DNA from: DATKGQ01 sp035510715 | GTDB lineage: Bacteria; Patescibacteriota; Saccharimonadia; Saccharimonadales; UBA4665 | Assembly (NCBI GenBank): GCA_035510715.1 | Contig: DATKGQ010000019.1 | Span: 22,939 to 86,938, forward strand | Direction of reading: 5' to 3' | DNA: 64,000 nt | Shown here: positions 6,878-16,106 of the stretch, piece after piece | Numbering within the stretch: the stretch's first letter is position 1 | How the letters are laid out: every line of letters begins with the position of its first letter | The notes under the pieces: generated by a model | What the model saw: only the letters and a program-made list of their open reading frames with translations | What the model was told of the DNA's origin: nothing | Database searches by the model: none | Made by a program: the position numbers and the translations under genes

Positions 6878-9337
6878 TTATTTGATAACAAAATTTATCA
6901 GCTTCTGCGGCACGTAAACTACCCGGGTAACTGTTTTATCTTTCAGGTACGGGATAACTTTTTCATTGGCCTGGGCGGCAGTGGCTACTTCGTCCTGGCT
7001 GGTTGGCAGCGGAACATTTACTTCGGCCCGCAGTTTGCCGTTAACTTGGACGACGACCGTTACCGTGTACTCTGTTAGAAGCGATTCGTCCCATTCCGGC
7101 CACGCGGTTTTATGGATCGACTCGGTATGCCCAAGATCCTGCCACAGCTCTTCAGCGATATAAGGCGCAAACGGGGCCAGCAGACATAGCAACTGTTCCA
7201 GCGCTACTAGCCACTCTTGCCGGTGGGAATAATTATCTTTGACTTTTAATTTATAGAGCTCATTGACGGTTTCCATTAAAAAGGCGACAGCCGTATTAAA
7301 GCCGAAATCCGACATATCTCCGCTGACCCGCTTGATAGCCCGGTGCATCACCCGTTTTAACTCCAACGCTAATGACCCATCATCGGTTTCGGCTGGCGTT
7401 TCGGCTGGTTTGACCGCTAAAAATTCCTGGGTAAGAGTCCAGATACGCTGCAGAAAACGGTAGGTACCGCCCAGGCCTTCGGTATTCCAGTTGGTGGCCT
7501 GGTCCCACGGTCCGATAAATAATTCCATCAGTCGGATTGAATCGGCGCCATATCCCTGAGATATAAGACTGTCGGGTTCAATCGTATTGTGCTTGCTCTT
7601 ACTCATTTTGGAGCCATCCGGCGCCAAAATCATACCCTGGTTGCGCAACCGCTTAAACGGTTCCTGGAAGTTAATCAGCCCTTCGTCAAACATTACTTTG
7701 ACCCAAAAGCGGGCATAGAGCAGATGCATGACGGCATGTTCGGGGCCGCCAATGTAATAGTCGACCGGCAGCCAGTAGTCAGCTTTGTCCTTGGTAAACG
7801 CGGCCTGGTCATTATGTGGATCGGCAAAGCGCAGAAAATACCAGCTGGAACAGGCAAAGCCGTCCATGGTATCAGTTTCCCGCTCAGCCGGACCGCCGCA
7901 TGTTGGACAGCTTGCCTTAAGGAACTCCAGGCTGTTGGCCAGCGGGCTCTGGCCGTCGCCGCGCGGCTGGTAATCACTGATTTCCGGCAGCAAGACCGGC
8001 AAGTCCTTGTCAGGAACCGGCACGCTGCCGTCTTTCGGGCAATGGATAATCGGGATCGGCGCGCCCCAGTAACGTTGGCGGCTGATCAGCCAGTCACGCA
8101 TCTTATAGTTAGTCGTAGCCTGGGCAGCACCATCGGCCGCTAAGTCACTGACCATTTTCTGCCGAGCTTCGGTAGAGTTAAGGCCGTCATATTTACCGGA
8201 ATTTATCAGCAGACCTTCGCCTTCATACAGACCATCAGCCGCTTCCGGTGCTTTGATCACCTCTATAATCGGTAAATTAAAAGCCTCGGCAAAATCATGG
8301 TCCCGCTCATCATGGGCCGGTACGGCCATAATCGCTCCGGTACCGTAATTCATTAAAACGTAATCGGCTACCCAGATCGGTAATTTCTGCCCATTAACCG
8401 GGTTGACCCCGTAAGCGCCGCTGAAAACGCCGGTTTTTTGGCGTTTGGTTTCCTGCCTTTCGATATCCGAACGGACTTCTGCTTGTTTGACATAACTGTT
8501 GACGACGTCGCGCTGGTCATCAGAGGTAATAAGCTCAACCAGCGGGTGCTCCGGCGCCAGGATTAAGAAGGTGGCCCCGAATAAGGTATCCGGCCGGGTA
8601 GTATAGACATCAATTTGCTGGTCGCTGCCGTCAATTTTAAAGCTGACCTGCGCGCCGCTGGAGCGTCCGATCCAGTTGCGTTGCATACTTTTAATGGCTT
8701 CCGACCAGTCCAGATCATTGAGATCGTCAAGCAAGCGGTCGGCATAAGCCGTAATCTTAAAGAACCACTGTTTCAGGGCCTTCTTCTCAACATCGCTGCC
8801 ACAGCGCCAGCACTTGCCATTCTCCACTTGCTCATTTGCCAGCACGGTTTTATCAACCGGACACCACCATTGCAGGCTATCCTGCTGGTAAGCCAGCCCC
8901 CGCTTGAATAGCAGCAGAAAAAACCACTGCGTCCAACGGTAATAAGCCGGGTCAGTCGAGTCAATCAGCCTGGACCAGTCATAGCTAAAGCCCATCTGCA
9001 TCAGCTGCTGCTTAAACTTACCGGTATTTTTATCAACTGCCTGTCGCGGACTGATACCGGTTTTAATGGCATAATTCTCAGCCGGCAGGCCGAAAGCGTC
9101 CCAGCCCATCGGGTGGAGGACATTCAGGCCTTTCATCCGGCTATAGCGCGCAAATGCATCACCGATCGTGTAATTACGGACATGGCCGACGTGCATGGCC
9201 GTGCCGCTGGGGTATGGGAAATACTCGGCGACATAGCATTTTGGTAAAGCAGAGTCGTCACTGACGCTATAAAGCTGGTCTTTCTCCCAGCGCTCCCGCC
9301 ATTTCGGTTCAATTTCTTTCGGATTATATCGTTTCAT
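6878..9337 (-). CDS. leuS: Leucyl-tRNA synthetase
   Basis: Class I synthetase charging tRNA-Leu. HVGH at residues 49-52 is the HIGH motif, after YFPYPSG; the editing domain shows TTRPDTLFGATF; KMSKS lies near residue 577 in SKMSKSKHNTIEP. Zinc-type CxxC pairs occur in the insert (CPVDKTV ... CWRCG and CPTCGG). The anticodon and C-terminal domains complete an 819-residue protein of bacterial type. It starts 19 bases after ddl without a ribosome site, so it is probably read from the ddl transcript. Confidence 0.98.
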   Translation of the reverse strand: MKRYNPKEIEPKWRERWEKDQLYSVSDDSALPKCYVAEYFPYPSGTAMHVGHVRNYTIGDAFARYSRMKGLNVLHPMGWDAFGLPAENYAIKTGISPRQAVDKNTGKFKQQLMQMGFSYDWSRLIDSTDPAYYRWTQWFFLLLFKRGLAYQQDSLQWWCPVDKTVLANEQVENGKCWRCGSDVEKKALKQWFFKITAYADRLLDDLNDLDWSEAIKSMQRNWIGRSSGAQVSFKIDGSDQQIDVYTTRPDTLFGATFLILAPEHPLVELITSDDQRDVVNSYVKQAEVRSDIERQETKRQKTGVFSGAYGVNPVNGQKLPIWVADYVLMNYGTGAIMAVPAHDERDHDFAEAFNLPIIEVIKAPEAADGLYEGEGLLINSGKYDGLNSTEARQKMVSDLAADGAAQATTNYKMRDWLISRQRYWGAPIPIIHCPKDGSVPVPDKDLPVLLPEISDYQPRGDGQSPLANSLEFLKASCPTCGGPAERETDTMDGFACSSWYFLRFADPHNDQAAFTKDKADYWLPVDYYIGGPEHAVMHLLYARFWVKVMFDEGLINFQEPFKRLRNQGMILAPDGSKMSKSKHNTIEPDSLISQGYGADSIRLMELFIGPWDQATNWNTEGLGGTYRFLQRIWTLTQEFLAVKPAETPAETDDGSLALELKRVMHRAIKRVSGDMSDFGFNTAVAFLMETVNELYKLKVKDNYSHRQEWLVALEQLLCLLAPFAPYIAEELWQDLGHTESIHKTAWPEWDESLLTEYTVTVVVQVNGKLRAEVNVPLPTSQDEVATAAQANEKVIPYLKDKTVTRVVYVPQKLINFVIK

Positions 9338-9356
9338 AACTTAACGCTTGAACCGG

Positions 9357-10520
9357 TTAGAATTGCTGCAAGAAATTGGTATTGAAGACAGTCGTTAAGT
9401 CATGGCGCTTGGCAAACCTGGCCTTGGCGAGCTCAACCAGATTTTCAACCAGATCAACGCTGGATAGTCCAGACTGCCGCCAGTTATGGATGGACAGGCT
9501 GCCGGGTAACGGATTAACTTCGTTGAAATAGACTTTTTTGGTTTTGGAATCAATCAGCATGTCCACCCGGGCAATGCCGCTGCAGCCCAGAGCCCGGTAA
9601 ACTGCCAGGCCGGTCTTTTCGGCCTTATCATATAAACTCTTCGGTAAGTCAGCCGGTATTTTGCTGTAGCCCTGCGCGCCCTTGGAACTGCCCGCCGGCT
9701 GGCTTTTCTTGCCACCGCGCAGGTATTTGGTATCAAAATCAAAGAATTTATCGGTTTTATGCAGCGGTTGTTCCAGCAGGGCCGGCTGAGGCTTTTCGTT
9801 GCCGATGACCGGCAGCGTAACTTCAATCAGATTTTGGATGGCTTCCTCGACCAGCACCGTGTCGTCGTAGTGGGCGGCTACTTCCAAGCCGTTGGTCAGT
9901 TCTTTGGCGTTAACTACCCGGCTGATACCGATACTGGAACCAAGATGGGCCGGCTTAACGAAAAGCGGATAGTGCAATTCCTTTTCGATCGATTCAACAA
10001 TCGGCAGCAACTCGTATTTAATATTGTCAGACGAAAAACTCAAGTACTGGGCTACCGGAATACCGTTTGCGGCGGCTAATTGTTTGCTTAAAACCTTATT
10101 CATGGCAATCGCGCTAGCGCTGACACCGCAACCGGCATAGGGTACGCCGGTCAATTCCAGCAGCCCCATCAGGTCGCCATCCTCACCATAGGTGCCGTGC
10201 ATGCTGGGGAATACCAGATCGATTTTTTTCTGCCGGTGGCCACCGAGGGCATTGTATTTAACGAGTGTCAGCCCGTCCTTAAAACAGAGGCTGACCGGCT
10301 TGGTATGGTCGATAAAGTGCTGGATTTTACCGCTTGAATATAACTCGATGTCTTTCAGCTGGTCATCCCAGTACCAAGTACCGTTTTTGGCAATATAGAC
10401 CGCTTCAACCCGGTACTTGCCGGTCAGCTCCAGGGGCTTGATGATGCTGGCGATGGCAGTAATAATTGAAATATCGTGTTCGGCCGAACGGCCGCCAAAG
10501 ATAACTGCAATTGTTTCCAT
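9357..10520 (-). CDS. ddl: D-alanine--D-alanine ligase
   Basis: Joins two D-Ala with ATP for peptidoglycan precursors; cytoplasmic. The ATP-grasp fold is clear: VIFGGRSAEHDISIITA at the start, HGTYGEDGDLMGLLELTGVPYAGCG, the KPAHLGSSIGISRV loop, and the metal site in RVDMLIDSKTKKVYFNEVNPLPGSL. The 387-residue length is normal. The next upstream gene encodes a MurF-like ligase that would use the product. TATACT lies eight bases before the ATG, pointing to its own leaderless promoter. Confidence 0.97.
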   Translation of the reverse strand: METIAVIFGGRSAEHDISIITAIASIIKPLELTGKYRVEAVYIAKNGTWYWDDQLKDIELYSSGKIQHFIDHTKPVSLCFKDGLTLVKYNALGGHRQKKIDLVFPSMHGTYGEDGDLMGLLELTGVPYAGCGVSASAIAMNKVLSKQLAAANGIPVAQYLSFSSDNIKYELLPIVESIEKELHYPLFVKPAHLGSSIGISRVVNAKELTNGLEVAAHYDDTVLVEEAIQNLIEVTLPVIGNEKPQPALLEQPLHKTDKFFDFDTKYLRGGKKSQPAGSSKGAQGYSKIPADLPKSLYDKAEKTGLAVYRALGCSGIARVDMLIDSKTKKVYFNEVNPLPGSLSIHNWRQSGLSSVDLVENLVELAKARFAKRHDLTTVFNTNFLQQF

Positions 10521-10528
10521 ATTACTTT

Positions 10529-10534
10529 AGTATA
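10529..10534 (-). promoter_or_regulatory. -10 box for ddl (leaderless)
   Basis: TATACT on the minus strand eight bases before the ddl ATG, with a weak TAGAAC 17 bases upstream. No Shine-Dalgarno. Confidence 0.5.
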
Positions 10535-10577
10535 AACAATAAAGCCGAATTGTTCTATCGGTTAGTTTTTGGCAATC

Positions 10578-12017
10578 TCAGGCGTAATTATCGGTCCAGT
10601 CGTTTTGGAGCAGAACAAGATCGCCGGCAGCGACAAATTCCGACAGATTAGAGTAAAACTTCAACGGTTCCGGCTCGATCCTAAGCTCGCCCTTAAATCC
10701 GGCTGATTCCAGTCCGGCTCTAATATGCTTGGCGGCTGAATTTTTCATCAGTACGACAATATCGCAGCCGGAGGCCGCTATCAGCTCGCCGGCCAGATGA
10801 TGGATAGCCTTTTTCTGCCTGCCCTGATCAACCAGTCCCGGCGTCACGTAAATTTTGCGCTCGGCCGGCAATTCAGCTAACAGGACAGTACCGGCCCTGA
10901 TACCTTCTATATTGCCATTGTAAGTGTCATCAATAATCCAGGCTTCGCTCAGCTTGTAAGGCTCCATCCGGTGTTCAAAGGCGGTAGTTTTGGCAACGCC
11001 GGCAATGATCTGCTTGTCACTTAATCCGAACCCGTCAGCCAGTACCGCCGCCAGGGCTACGGGACCGATGTTGTGTCGGCCGAGCAGCTTGGTGTGAAGG
11101 TGCAGCGAACGTGTATTCTTGTTTAAATGGAAGGAAGTCCCGTTAATCGACAGCCGGACATCATTTATTGTCCAGCCGGCCACGCCGTTTTTGCTGTAAA
11201 GAGTATATTCAGGCTTAATAAACGGTTCGGCGGCCAGCGACTCGCCGTTAACGTAGACATGCTTATTGTCCAGATAGGCGGCTAGGCTGAAAATATCCTC
11301 GCCGGCTTTGTCAACGGTCTTATAGCGGTCCAGATGCGCCGGCGCCAGACCGGTAATAATGCCGTGTGTCGGCCGGGTAACATTGGCAAAGCGCAGAATA
11401 TCGCCGGGCCGGTTTTCGCCGTATTCGACGATAATGATGTCAACGTCCTTACTGAGGGTCTTGGCAAAGATGGCGTGGGAAAGGGCAACGTTTTTATTGG
11501 CCGGCGTGGCAAATACTTTTTTACCTTCGCTCAGCACAGTTAAAAGTATTTCTTTCATGCTGGTCTTGGCATAGCTGCCGGCAATCGCGATTATAGGCGA
11601 CTTGTGGCGGCGGAAGATATTTGCCGAGACGGCCACGAGATGGTCTTCGCGCGGTTGGACTATAAATACCCGGCCCAGCCATAACGGGACGATAACCAGA
11701 TGCGCCCAGACTATCGGGTAGGAGATAAGTATCAGCGCCCCGTAGCCCAAGCCATTGCTCAAGTGATGCCAGTGCCAGAGATATAACACCAGCAATCCGG
11801 CCAGTATCTGGACAGACATGCCCAGCAGTAATGAGGCTTGCAGTAAACGGGCCGATTTTGTCGGTACTAATTGACGTCGGACAGCGACTTTGGAAAAATC
11901 CTCCGTCCGCCAGAACCACTTTAAATATGGCCAAACCCGATATTCAGTACTTTGCAGCATATAGGTTAAAACCGCGCTGAAACGCGGTGAATACATACTG
12001 ATAATGCCTTTGATCAT
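10578..12017 (-). CDS. Membrane-anchored Mur ligase, MurF-like
   Basis: The central and C-terminal parts match Mur ligases: ATP loop GSYAKTSMKE (variant of GxxGKT/S), PANKNVALSHAI, VEYGENRPGD, GLAPAHLDRY, and the substrate-side DDTYNGN characteristic of MurF. MurF adds D-Ala-D-Ala to the UDP-MurNAc tripeptide. Unlike ordinary MurF, the first 130 residues hold two hydrophobic stretches (about 66-85 and 93-115) instead of the usual uridine-binding domain, so the enzyme may sit at the membrane. It overlaps the upstream hydrolase by four bases and is followed by ddl. Confidence 0.85.
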   Translation of the reverse strand: MIKGIISMYSPRFSAVLTYMLQSTEYRVWPYLKWFWRTEDFSKVAVRRQLVPTKSARLLQASLLLGMSVQILAGLLVLYLWHWHHLSNGLGYGALILISYPIVWAHLVIVPLWLGRVFIVQPREDHLVAVSANIFRRHKSPIIAIAGSYAKTSMKEILLTVLSEGKKVFATPANKNVALSHAIFAKTLSKDVDIIIVEYGENRPGDILRFANVTRPTHGIITGLAPAHLDRYKTVDKAGEDIFSLAAYLDNKHVYVNGESLAAEPFIKPEYTLYSKNGVAGWTINDVRLSINGTSFHLNKNTRSLHLHTKLLGRHNIGPVALAAVLADGFGLSDKQIIAGVAKTTAFEHRMEPYKLSEAWIIDDTYNGNIEGIRAGTVLLAELPAERKIYVTPGLVDQGRQKKAIHHLAGELIAASGCDIVVLMKNSAAKHIRAGLESAGFKGELRIEPEPLKFYSNLSEFVAAGDLVLLQNDWTDNYA

Positions 12018-12766
12018 GCTAGAAACTCCTCTACCACCTTTATTACAGCCGCCGGTTGGTCGCGGTGGACATAATGACCGGCCGACGGTATTATTTTCAA
12101 ACTTGAATTTTTTATTAACTGTTGAAACCGCCGGCCAAAAGCCGGTGGCGTGGTTTGATCGTTTTCGCCGTAGACCAACAATGTCGGCAGCTTAAGCCGG
12201 CCGGCCTCGGCCTGGACATCATCAGCCACAATCCTTTTGAATGTCGGGCTCATATGCTCGGCTGTCAGCATATCGGAGCCGGCCTTCCGGTAAAGTGTCC
12301 GGCGGAGTTTTGACTGGATTGAAGCCGGCAGCGGCGCAGCTAACAGTTTCCCGGTTTTGGCAACTGATTTAATAACAGCTGCCCGCTTAGAATCATTGTC
12401 ACGGATTCCGGCACTGGATAATAAAACAAGCTTGTCGGCTTTAAGCTGCCCGCTGCCCAAACCCCTGACGGCGATAGCTCCGCCGTTGCTGTGGCCGATA
12501 TAGGCATAGACGTCCAAAACCCCAAGTTTTTGTAATAAATGCTCCACAAAGGCTGCAAAGTCGTCTAGGCCCCAGGCTCCGACCGGTATCTCACTGCCGC
12601 CAAAGCCCGGCAAATCAGGCGTGATCACCTCATAGCGATCGGCCAGTATAGAGCTAAGTGTTGCCAGGCCGCCGGCCTGATCCGCCCAGCCGTGCAGCAG
12701 AATGATTGATTTACCCTTGCCGCTACGGTCATAGCGCGTCAATAACTTGTCAACGACAATCTGCAT
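12014..12766 (-). CDS. Alpha/beta hydrolase
   Basis: Typical fold: LLHGWADQAGG forms the oxyanion strand, GHSNGG the nucleophile elbow (Ser93), VYGENDQTTPP holds Asp203 and SAGHYVH His231, a full catalytic triad. The 250-residue size fits lipases, esterases and C-C hydrolases; no specificity can be read. It shares an ATGA stop-start overlap with the MurF-like gene, so a role in cell-envelope metabolism is possible but inferred only from position. TATACT lies seven bases before the ATG. Confidence 0.9.
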   Translation of the reverse strand: MQIVVDKLLTRYDRSGKGKSIILLHGWADQAGGLATLSSILADRYEVITPDLPGFGGSEIPVGAWGLDDFAAFVEHLLQKLGVLDVYAYIGHSNGGAIAVRGLGSGQLKADKLVLLSSAGIRDNDSKRAAVIKSVAKTGKLLAAPLPASIQSKLRRTLYRKAGSDMLTAEHMSPTFKRIVADDVQAEAGRLKLPTLLVYGENDQTTPPAFGRRFQQLIKNSSLKIIPSAGHYVHRDQPAAVIKVVEEFLA

Positions 12767-12773
12767 ATATAAA

Positions 12774-12779
12774 AGTATA
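12774..12779 (-). promoter_or_regulatory. -10 box for the hydrolase-MurF unit (leaderless)
   Basis: TATACT on the minus strand with seven bases to the ATG and no ribosome site. Confidence 0.5.
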
Positions 12780-12799
12780 CTCGTTAACTCATGGGAAGA

Positions 12800-14248
12800 T
12801 TAGAGTGATTGCTGCAGCAGGTTTAGCGAGTCGGATGTAGATGATGAGCCTCCTGAGAAAATACCGCTTAAATCCGGTCCCAGCTGAGTAAGCAGCTGCA
12901 GAACTGATTCAGCATTGGCCGGCACGGTCACCGTTACCGGTTGGTTGAAGTGGCCAAGTGTCAGCGTGACACTTAATTGATCGCCGCTGCTATCGGTGGT
13001 CGATAAACTCAACTGGTCAACAATCTTATTGGATTTATCGATCCAGATGTCGAACGGGTATTTATTAAAGTTGGCACTGTTAATCATATTCTCAACCGAG
13101 GCAATTGAAGATTCATCAATTGTCAGATCTTTCAGTTTGGCTGACTGCAAGCCCGTAAAGAAGGACTTAAGCATCCCAGAGTTAATCTCCATCTGGTAAT
13201 GGTAGCTGGACTGGCCGTCAATTATCGCCGGAGCAAAGGTTTTCTGGGCGGTCAGAAACGGATGACTTTGATAAAGATTACCGATAGTGCTGGCTTCAGA
13301 CTGGGAAAGCTTGCCGATGGAAAAGTTACTGTTAGTGTCGGACTTGGCGCTGCTTTCGATGCTCTGCAGCAAACTTTGATTAATCACAAACCATTGGTTG
13401 TTAATGTCGCCGAGGACGGTACCTAGCGAACTGGCTCCGGCAGCACCCGATGACTGAGCTAGCCCCAGAAGTTGGGACAGACCGGACAGGCCGCCGACTT
13501 TAATATATATATCATGGCCGTCGGTGCTTGCCACGCTAACCGTGACATTCGTTACAATAGCATTAACTGACATATTGGCTTCGAACTTGCCGCCCTTGGC
13601 ATAAGCACCGCTGAGCATACCATTAAATGTTTGGCCGATCGACTTATCGGTAATTGAAAACTTTGAATTAAACTGCAGGCTTGTTAAATTGTTGCCATAA
13701 AGCATGTTGACAAGCGATTGCTTGACGATATTGACCGGCCGGCTGGGTAAATAAAACTGGGTATAGGCGCCAAATAGGATAGCTAAAAGTACAACCACCA
13801 CCACCGGAATACCTATAAACATCTGACGGCGCTTTTTGGCCGGGGCCTTAACCGGTACCGTGGCGGCCGGACTGGACGCAACCGGATTATCGCCTGGCGC
13901 AGGCGGCGGCTGGGTAACTGTTGCGGGCGGGGTATCAAAAGGCGGCGGCGCCACAACCGGCGACTGGACTGAATCGTCATGGGGCGGGTCTGATGATTCC
14001 GGCGGCTGTATATCGGCCGAAGAAGCAGCTCCCATAGACGGTGAAATTACCTGGGGCTGGAAAGTTGTTGTTATCTTTGTTGGCACCGGCACATCAACCG
14101 GGTGTTCGGTTACTGGGTGAGGAAATACCGGCGGTTTAACCGGTGCGGCATCATGTACATCAGCCATTGACGGAATCGTTTTTGGCGAATTAGACGCTTG
14201 ATCAATGTCAGCGTCTGGATTTGATTGATTATCGCGATCTGGAAACAT
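12800..14248 (-). CDS. Anchored extracytoplasmic protein with proline-rich cytosolic tail
   Basis: Function unknown. Residues 1-140 are Pro/Val/Asp-rich and disordered-looking; KKRR at 138-141 precedes one membrane helix (about 144-165); the remaining 315 residues face outside. The outer part has alternating beta-type segments and repeated mentions of Ser/Leu/Gln, ending in a Gly/Ser/Leu-rich tail. The layout resembles LppX/LprG-like lipid carriers in outline, but no motif proves that, and there is no lipobox. The neighbouring 14306-15190 gene has a similar anchor-plus-ectodomain plan. Confidence 0.75.
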   Translation of the reverse strand: MFPDRDNQSNPDADIDQASNSPKTIPSMADVHDAAPVKPPVFPHPVTEHPVDVPVPTKITTTFQPQVISPSMGAASSADIQPPESSDPPHDDSVQSPVVAPPPFDTPPATVTQPPPAPGDNPVASSPAATVPVKAPAKKRRQMFIGIPVVVVVLLAILFGAYTQFYLPSRPVNIVKQSLVNMLYGNNLTSLQFNSKFSITDKSIGQTFNGMLSGAYAKGGKFEANMSVNAIVTNVTVSVASTDGHDIYIKVGGLSGLSQLLGLAQSSGAAGASSLGTVLGDINNQWFVINQSLLQSIESSAKSDTNSNFSIGKLSQSEASTIGNLYQSHPFLTAQKTFAPAIIDGQSSYHYQMEINSGMLKSFFTGLQSAKLKDLTIDESSIASVENMINSANFNKYPFDIWIDKSNKIVDQLSLSTTDSSGDQLSVTLTLGHFNQPVTVTVPANAESVLQLLTQLGPDLSGIFSGGSSSTSDSLNLLQQSL

Positions 14249-14305
14249 TATTGATACTACTAATGATTATTTTTAATTATTACAGACTAATATATAAAAA
14301 GCTAA

Positions 14306-15190
14306 TTATTGTTCGACAGTAAGCAATTTTTTCTCTAGGGCAGCGGTGGGAATAGTATGCGTCGGGACCGTTATGGCCGGCTGGACGCCGTAATCAGCAT
14401 ATAACTCGGTGTGATTGCTGCCCGGATAATTGATCTCGACCAACTGCCGGGAAGCCGGGTTAATGGCAAATTGCACTTTGAGCGGCGTATCACCCTGGTA
14501 GTTGCTGGCGCTAAGCTCCGGTACGTTTTTATAGCCTTCGTCAAGCGCAAACTTCGTCAAGAGCCTGGCGTAAGCAACCGGCGCAACAGTTACCTGAAAG
14601 ACGTCCACTGCCCGGCCGTTAACTTGCCCATATTGAACCTGTGAAAAATTGGCCGTAAAAACCTTATCGGCTTTGATCCGGTTTAACAGCCCGGCCCGTT
14701 CACTGGGCGGCAAGTCCCCTATTGGCACGATCCCAAGTAAGGACTGGCCGAACAAATGATCCAGCGGATCGGCTGTCAAGCCGCCAGTAGGACTTTTGCT
14801 CCAGATGCCGACAATGCCGCTGAAGTTGAAAGGCTTACCATTGGCCGGCTTGACGGCAGTTTTAATAGCCGTATAACGCGTATAGTCAACTGCCGGCGTA
14901 CCAATAGTTTCGGTCGACACCACGCTGTTATTCTCTGATAACACCGCGTTAGATATGGCAATATTATTCTTGCCAAGTTCAAGCGTTATGGTTTCCTTTA
15001 AATTCTGGCCGCTGCCACTCTCGGTCACCTGCCTGGTTACAGCCGAAGTAGCCATACTGTTGTTAAACATTCCCCAAAAGACTGCCTTGGGGCTTTCAAA
15101 GATATGCGACCACCAGAACCAGCCGCCGATAAAGACGACCACCACTATCAGCAGTGCGATTACTCTGATTTGTTCTCTAAATACCTTCAA
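14306..15190 (-). CDS. Anchored extracytoplasmic protein of unknown function
   Basis: A 294-residue protein with a single N-terminal helix (about residues 10-28) and a mostly beta ectodomain. The VQFAINPASRQLVEINYPGSNHTELYADYG segment (read in parts) resembles beta-sheet lipoprotein-type folds, without a recognised family. The initiation codon appears to be TTG at 15190; AGGATTAGG lies upstream of it. It sits between tRNA-Ala and the related-looking 482-residue anchored protein, with a 57-base AT-rich gap, so both may be co-expressed. Confidence 0.7.
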   Translation of the reverse strand: MKVFREQIRVIALLIVVVVFIGGWFWWSHIFESPKAVFWGMFNNSMATSAVTRQVTESGSGQNLKETITLELGKNNIAISNAVLSENNSVVSTETIGTPAVDYTRYTAIKTAVKPANGKPFNFSGIVGIWSKSPTGGLTADPLDHLFGQSLLGIVPIGDLPPSERAGLLNRIKADKVFTANFSQVQYGQVNGRAVDVFQVTVAPVAYARLLTKFALDEGYKNVPELSASNYQGDTPLKVQFAINPASRQLVEINYPGSNHTELYADYGVQPAITVPTHTIPTAALEKKLLTVEQ

Positions 15191-15224
15191 GGCTTTTTGG
15201 ACCTAATCCTTCCTTTTAAAGATT

Positions 15225-15301
15225 TGGTGGAGATGCGGGGAGTCGAACCCCGGGCCTCAGCAATGCGAATGCTGCGCTCTAGCCAACTGAGCTACATCCC
15301 C
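15225..15301 (-). tRNA. tRNA-Ala (anticodon CGC), CCA encoded
   Basis: Full cloverleaf: acceptor GGGGATG pairs with CATCTCC (one G-U), D arm GCTC...GAGC, anticodon stem CAGCA/TGCTG with loop TTCGCAT giving anticodon CGC, T arm CGGGG-TTCGACT-CCCCG, then ACCA. CGC reads the GCG alanine codon. Confidence 0.95.
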
Positions 15302-15548
15302 TTCCAGGAAATGTCTTATCAGCACTGTAATATCATACATCGTAGAAAGATTTTTGTTGTTATATAACACTTTTTACTTAAGAGTTGGTATTAGGGTTAT
15401 AGGTAACGTCAAGCGGTAAATTGGTGGACTTGAGTGGATTGTTTTGGAACCAAGTTCATGAACAACTTATTGTTTGGTATAAAGAATTCCACACCGCATT
15501 GATAGGTCATACAACAGATACTTATACTAAAATACATTAGCCCATTTG
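15302..15548. other. AT-rich gap between tRNA-Ala and the toxin gene
   Basis: No gene recognised. A short plus-strand open stretch ends at a TAG at 15538-15540 and could encode about 38 residues from a GTG at 15424, but it has no ribosome site or family match. Base composition is more AT-rich than in the flanking genes. Confidence 0.4.
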
Positions 15549-15803
15549 TTATCTATAAACATCTTTACGATGTCTGATACGGAGAACAAGGATTTTACCG
15601 TCGGATCTTAGCAGAACGATTAACCTATAAGCTCCAACGCGAAATCGGTGAGTGGCTCCTGCATAGTTAACAAGTGGTGTTGCAAATTCAAGTGAGTTTT
15701 CTGTGCTTTGCCAATATAATAGTTTAGTTCTCAGCCGTGACTGAGTTTTATTTGGTAACTTATTCATGTCTCTTTTAGCCGATTCCGAAAAGATAAATTG
15801 CAT
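15549..15803 (-). CDS. RelE/ParE-family toxin
   Basis: An 84-residue basic protein: FSESAKRDMNKLPNKTQSRLRTKL is the two-helix start, HRFRVGAYRLIVLL the central strand pair, and ILVLRIRHRKDVYR the conserved C-terminal strand of RelE-type toxins. These usually cut mRNA on the ribosome; the RxRHRxxVY end fits an mRNA interferase better than a ParE gyrase poison. It starts six bases after the antitoxin stop, the usual order for antitoxin-first pairs. Confidence 0.9.
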   Translation of the reverse strand: MQFIFSESAKRDMNKLPNKTQSRLRTKLLYWQSTENSLEFATPLVNYAGATHRFRVGAYRLIVLLRSDGKILVLRIRHRKDVYR

Positions 15804-15809
15804 AAGGTT

Positions 15810-16055
15810 TTAGTCTTCTAGGTTAGAGAATACTTCCTCGAGTGTGTAGGTTTTGTCCTTTGCGGCTTTCTTTAGAGTTGCTAGGAACTCAGTATCTTGT
15901 GATTCTAACAGATCTTCTAGATAGTCAAGGTCTATAAGAGCCAAATCAGGGCGGCCACGCTTAGTAATGATTGCCATTGTCTTTCCGCCTCGGACACTTT
16001 TAGCTATCGTAGCATATGAATCACGTAATTCTGTTGCTTTCACTATCGTTGTCAT
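15810..16055 (-). CDS. Phd/YefM-family antitoxin
   Basis: An 81-residue protein whose first 55 residues match YefM/Phd: VKATELRDSYATIAKSVRGG, then MAIITKRGRPDLALIDLDYLEDL. This fold binds operator DNA as a dimer; the acidic C-terminus (TLEEVFSNLED) would wrap and neutralise the toxin. AAAGGAT lies three to four bases before the ATG. Upstream, an eight-base inverted repeat covers the -10 box, matching autorepression by the antitoxin-toxin complex. Confidence 0.9.
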   Translation of the reverse strand: MTTIVKATELRDSYATIAKSVRGGKTMAIITKRGRPDLALIDLDYLEDLLESQDTEFLATLKKAAKDKTYTLEEVFSNLED

Positions 16056-16075
16056 ATTATCCTTTCATATATTTA

Positions 16076-16106
16076 AAGTATACATTTAAAACGTATACTT
16101 AGTCAA
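16076..16106 (-). promoter_or_regulatory. Toxin-antitoxin promoter with palindromic operator
   Basis: Minus strand: TTGACT (16101-16106), 18 bases, TATACT (16077-16082). AAGTATAC (16076-16083) and GTATACTT (16093-16100) form a perfect inverted repeat with a nine-base centre, covering the -10 box and the spacer. This is the expected site for repression by the YefM-like antitoxin. Confidence 0.75.

Noticed and set aside
7589..8143. Plus-strand open frame of 184 codons inside leuS
   Set aside because: It is antisense to conserved leuS sequence, lacks a ribosome site and resembles no protein.
15420..15433. Possible att repeat: ATTGGTGG plus ACTTGA resembling the tRNA-Leu 3' end
   Set aside because: Only eight contiguous bases match, most of them the encoded CCA end common to tRNAs; no integrase is nearby.
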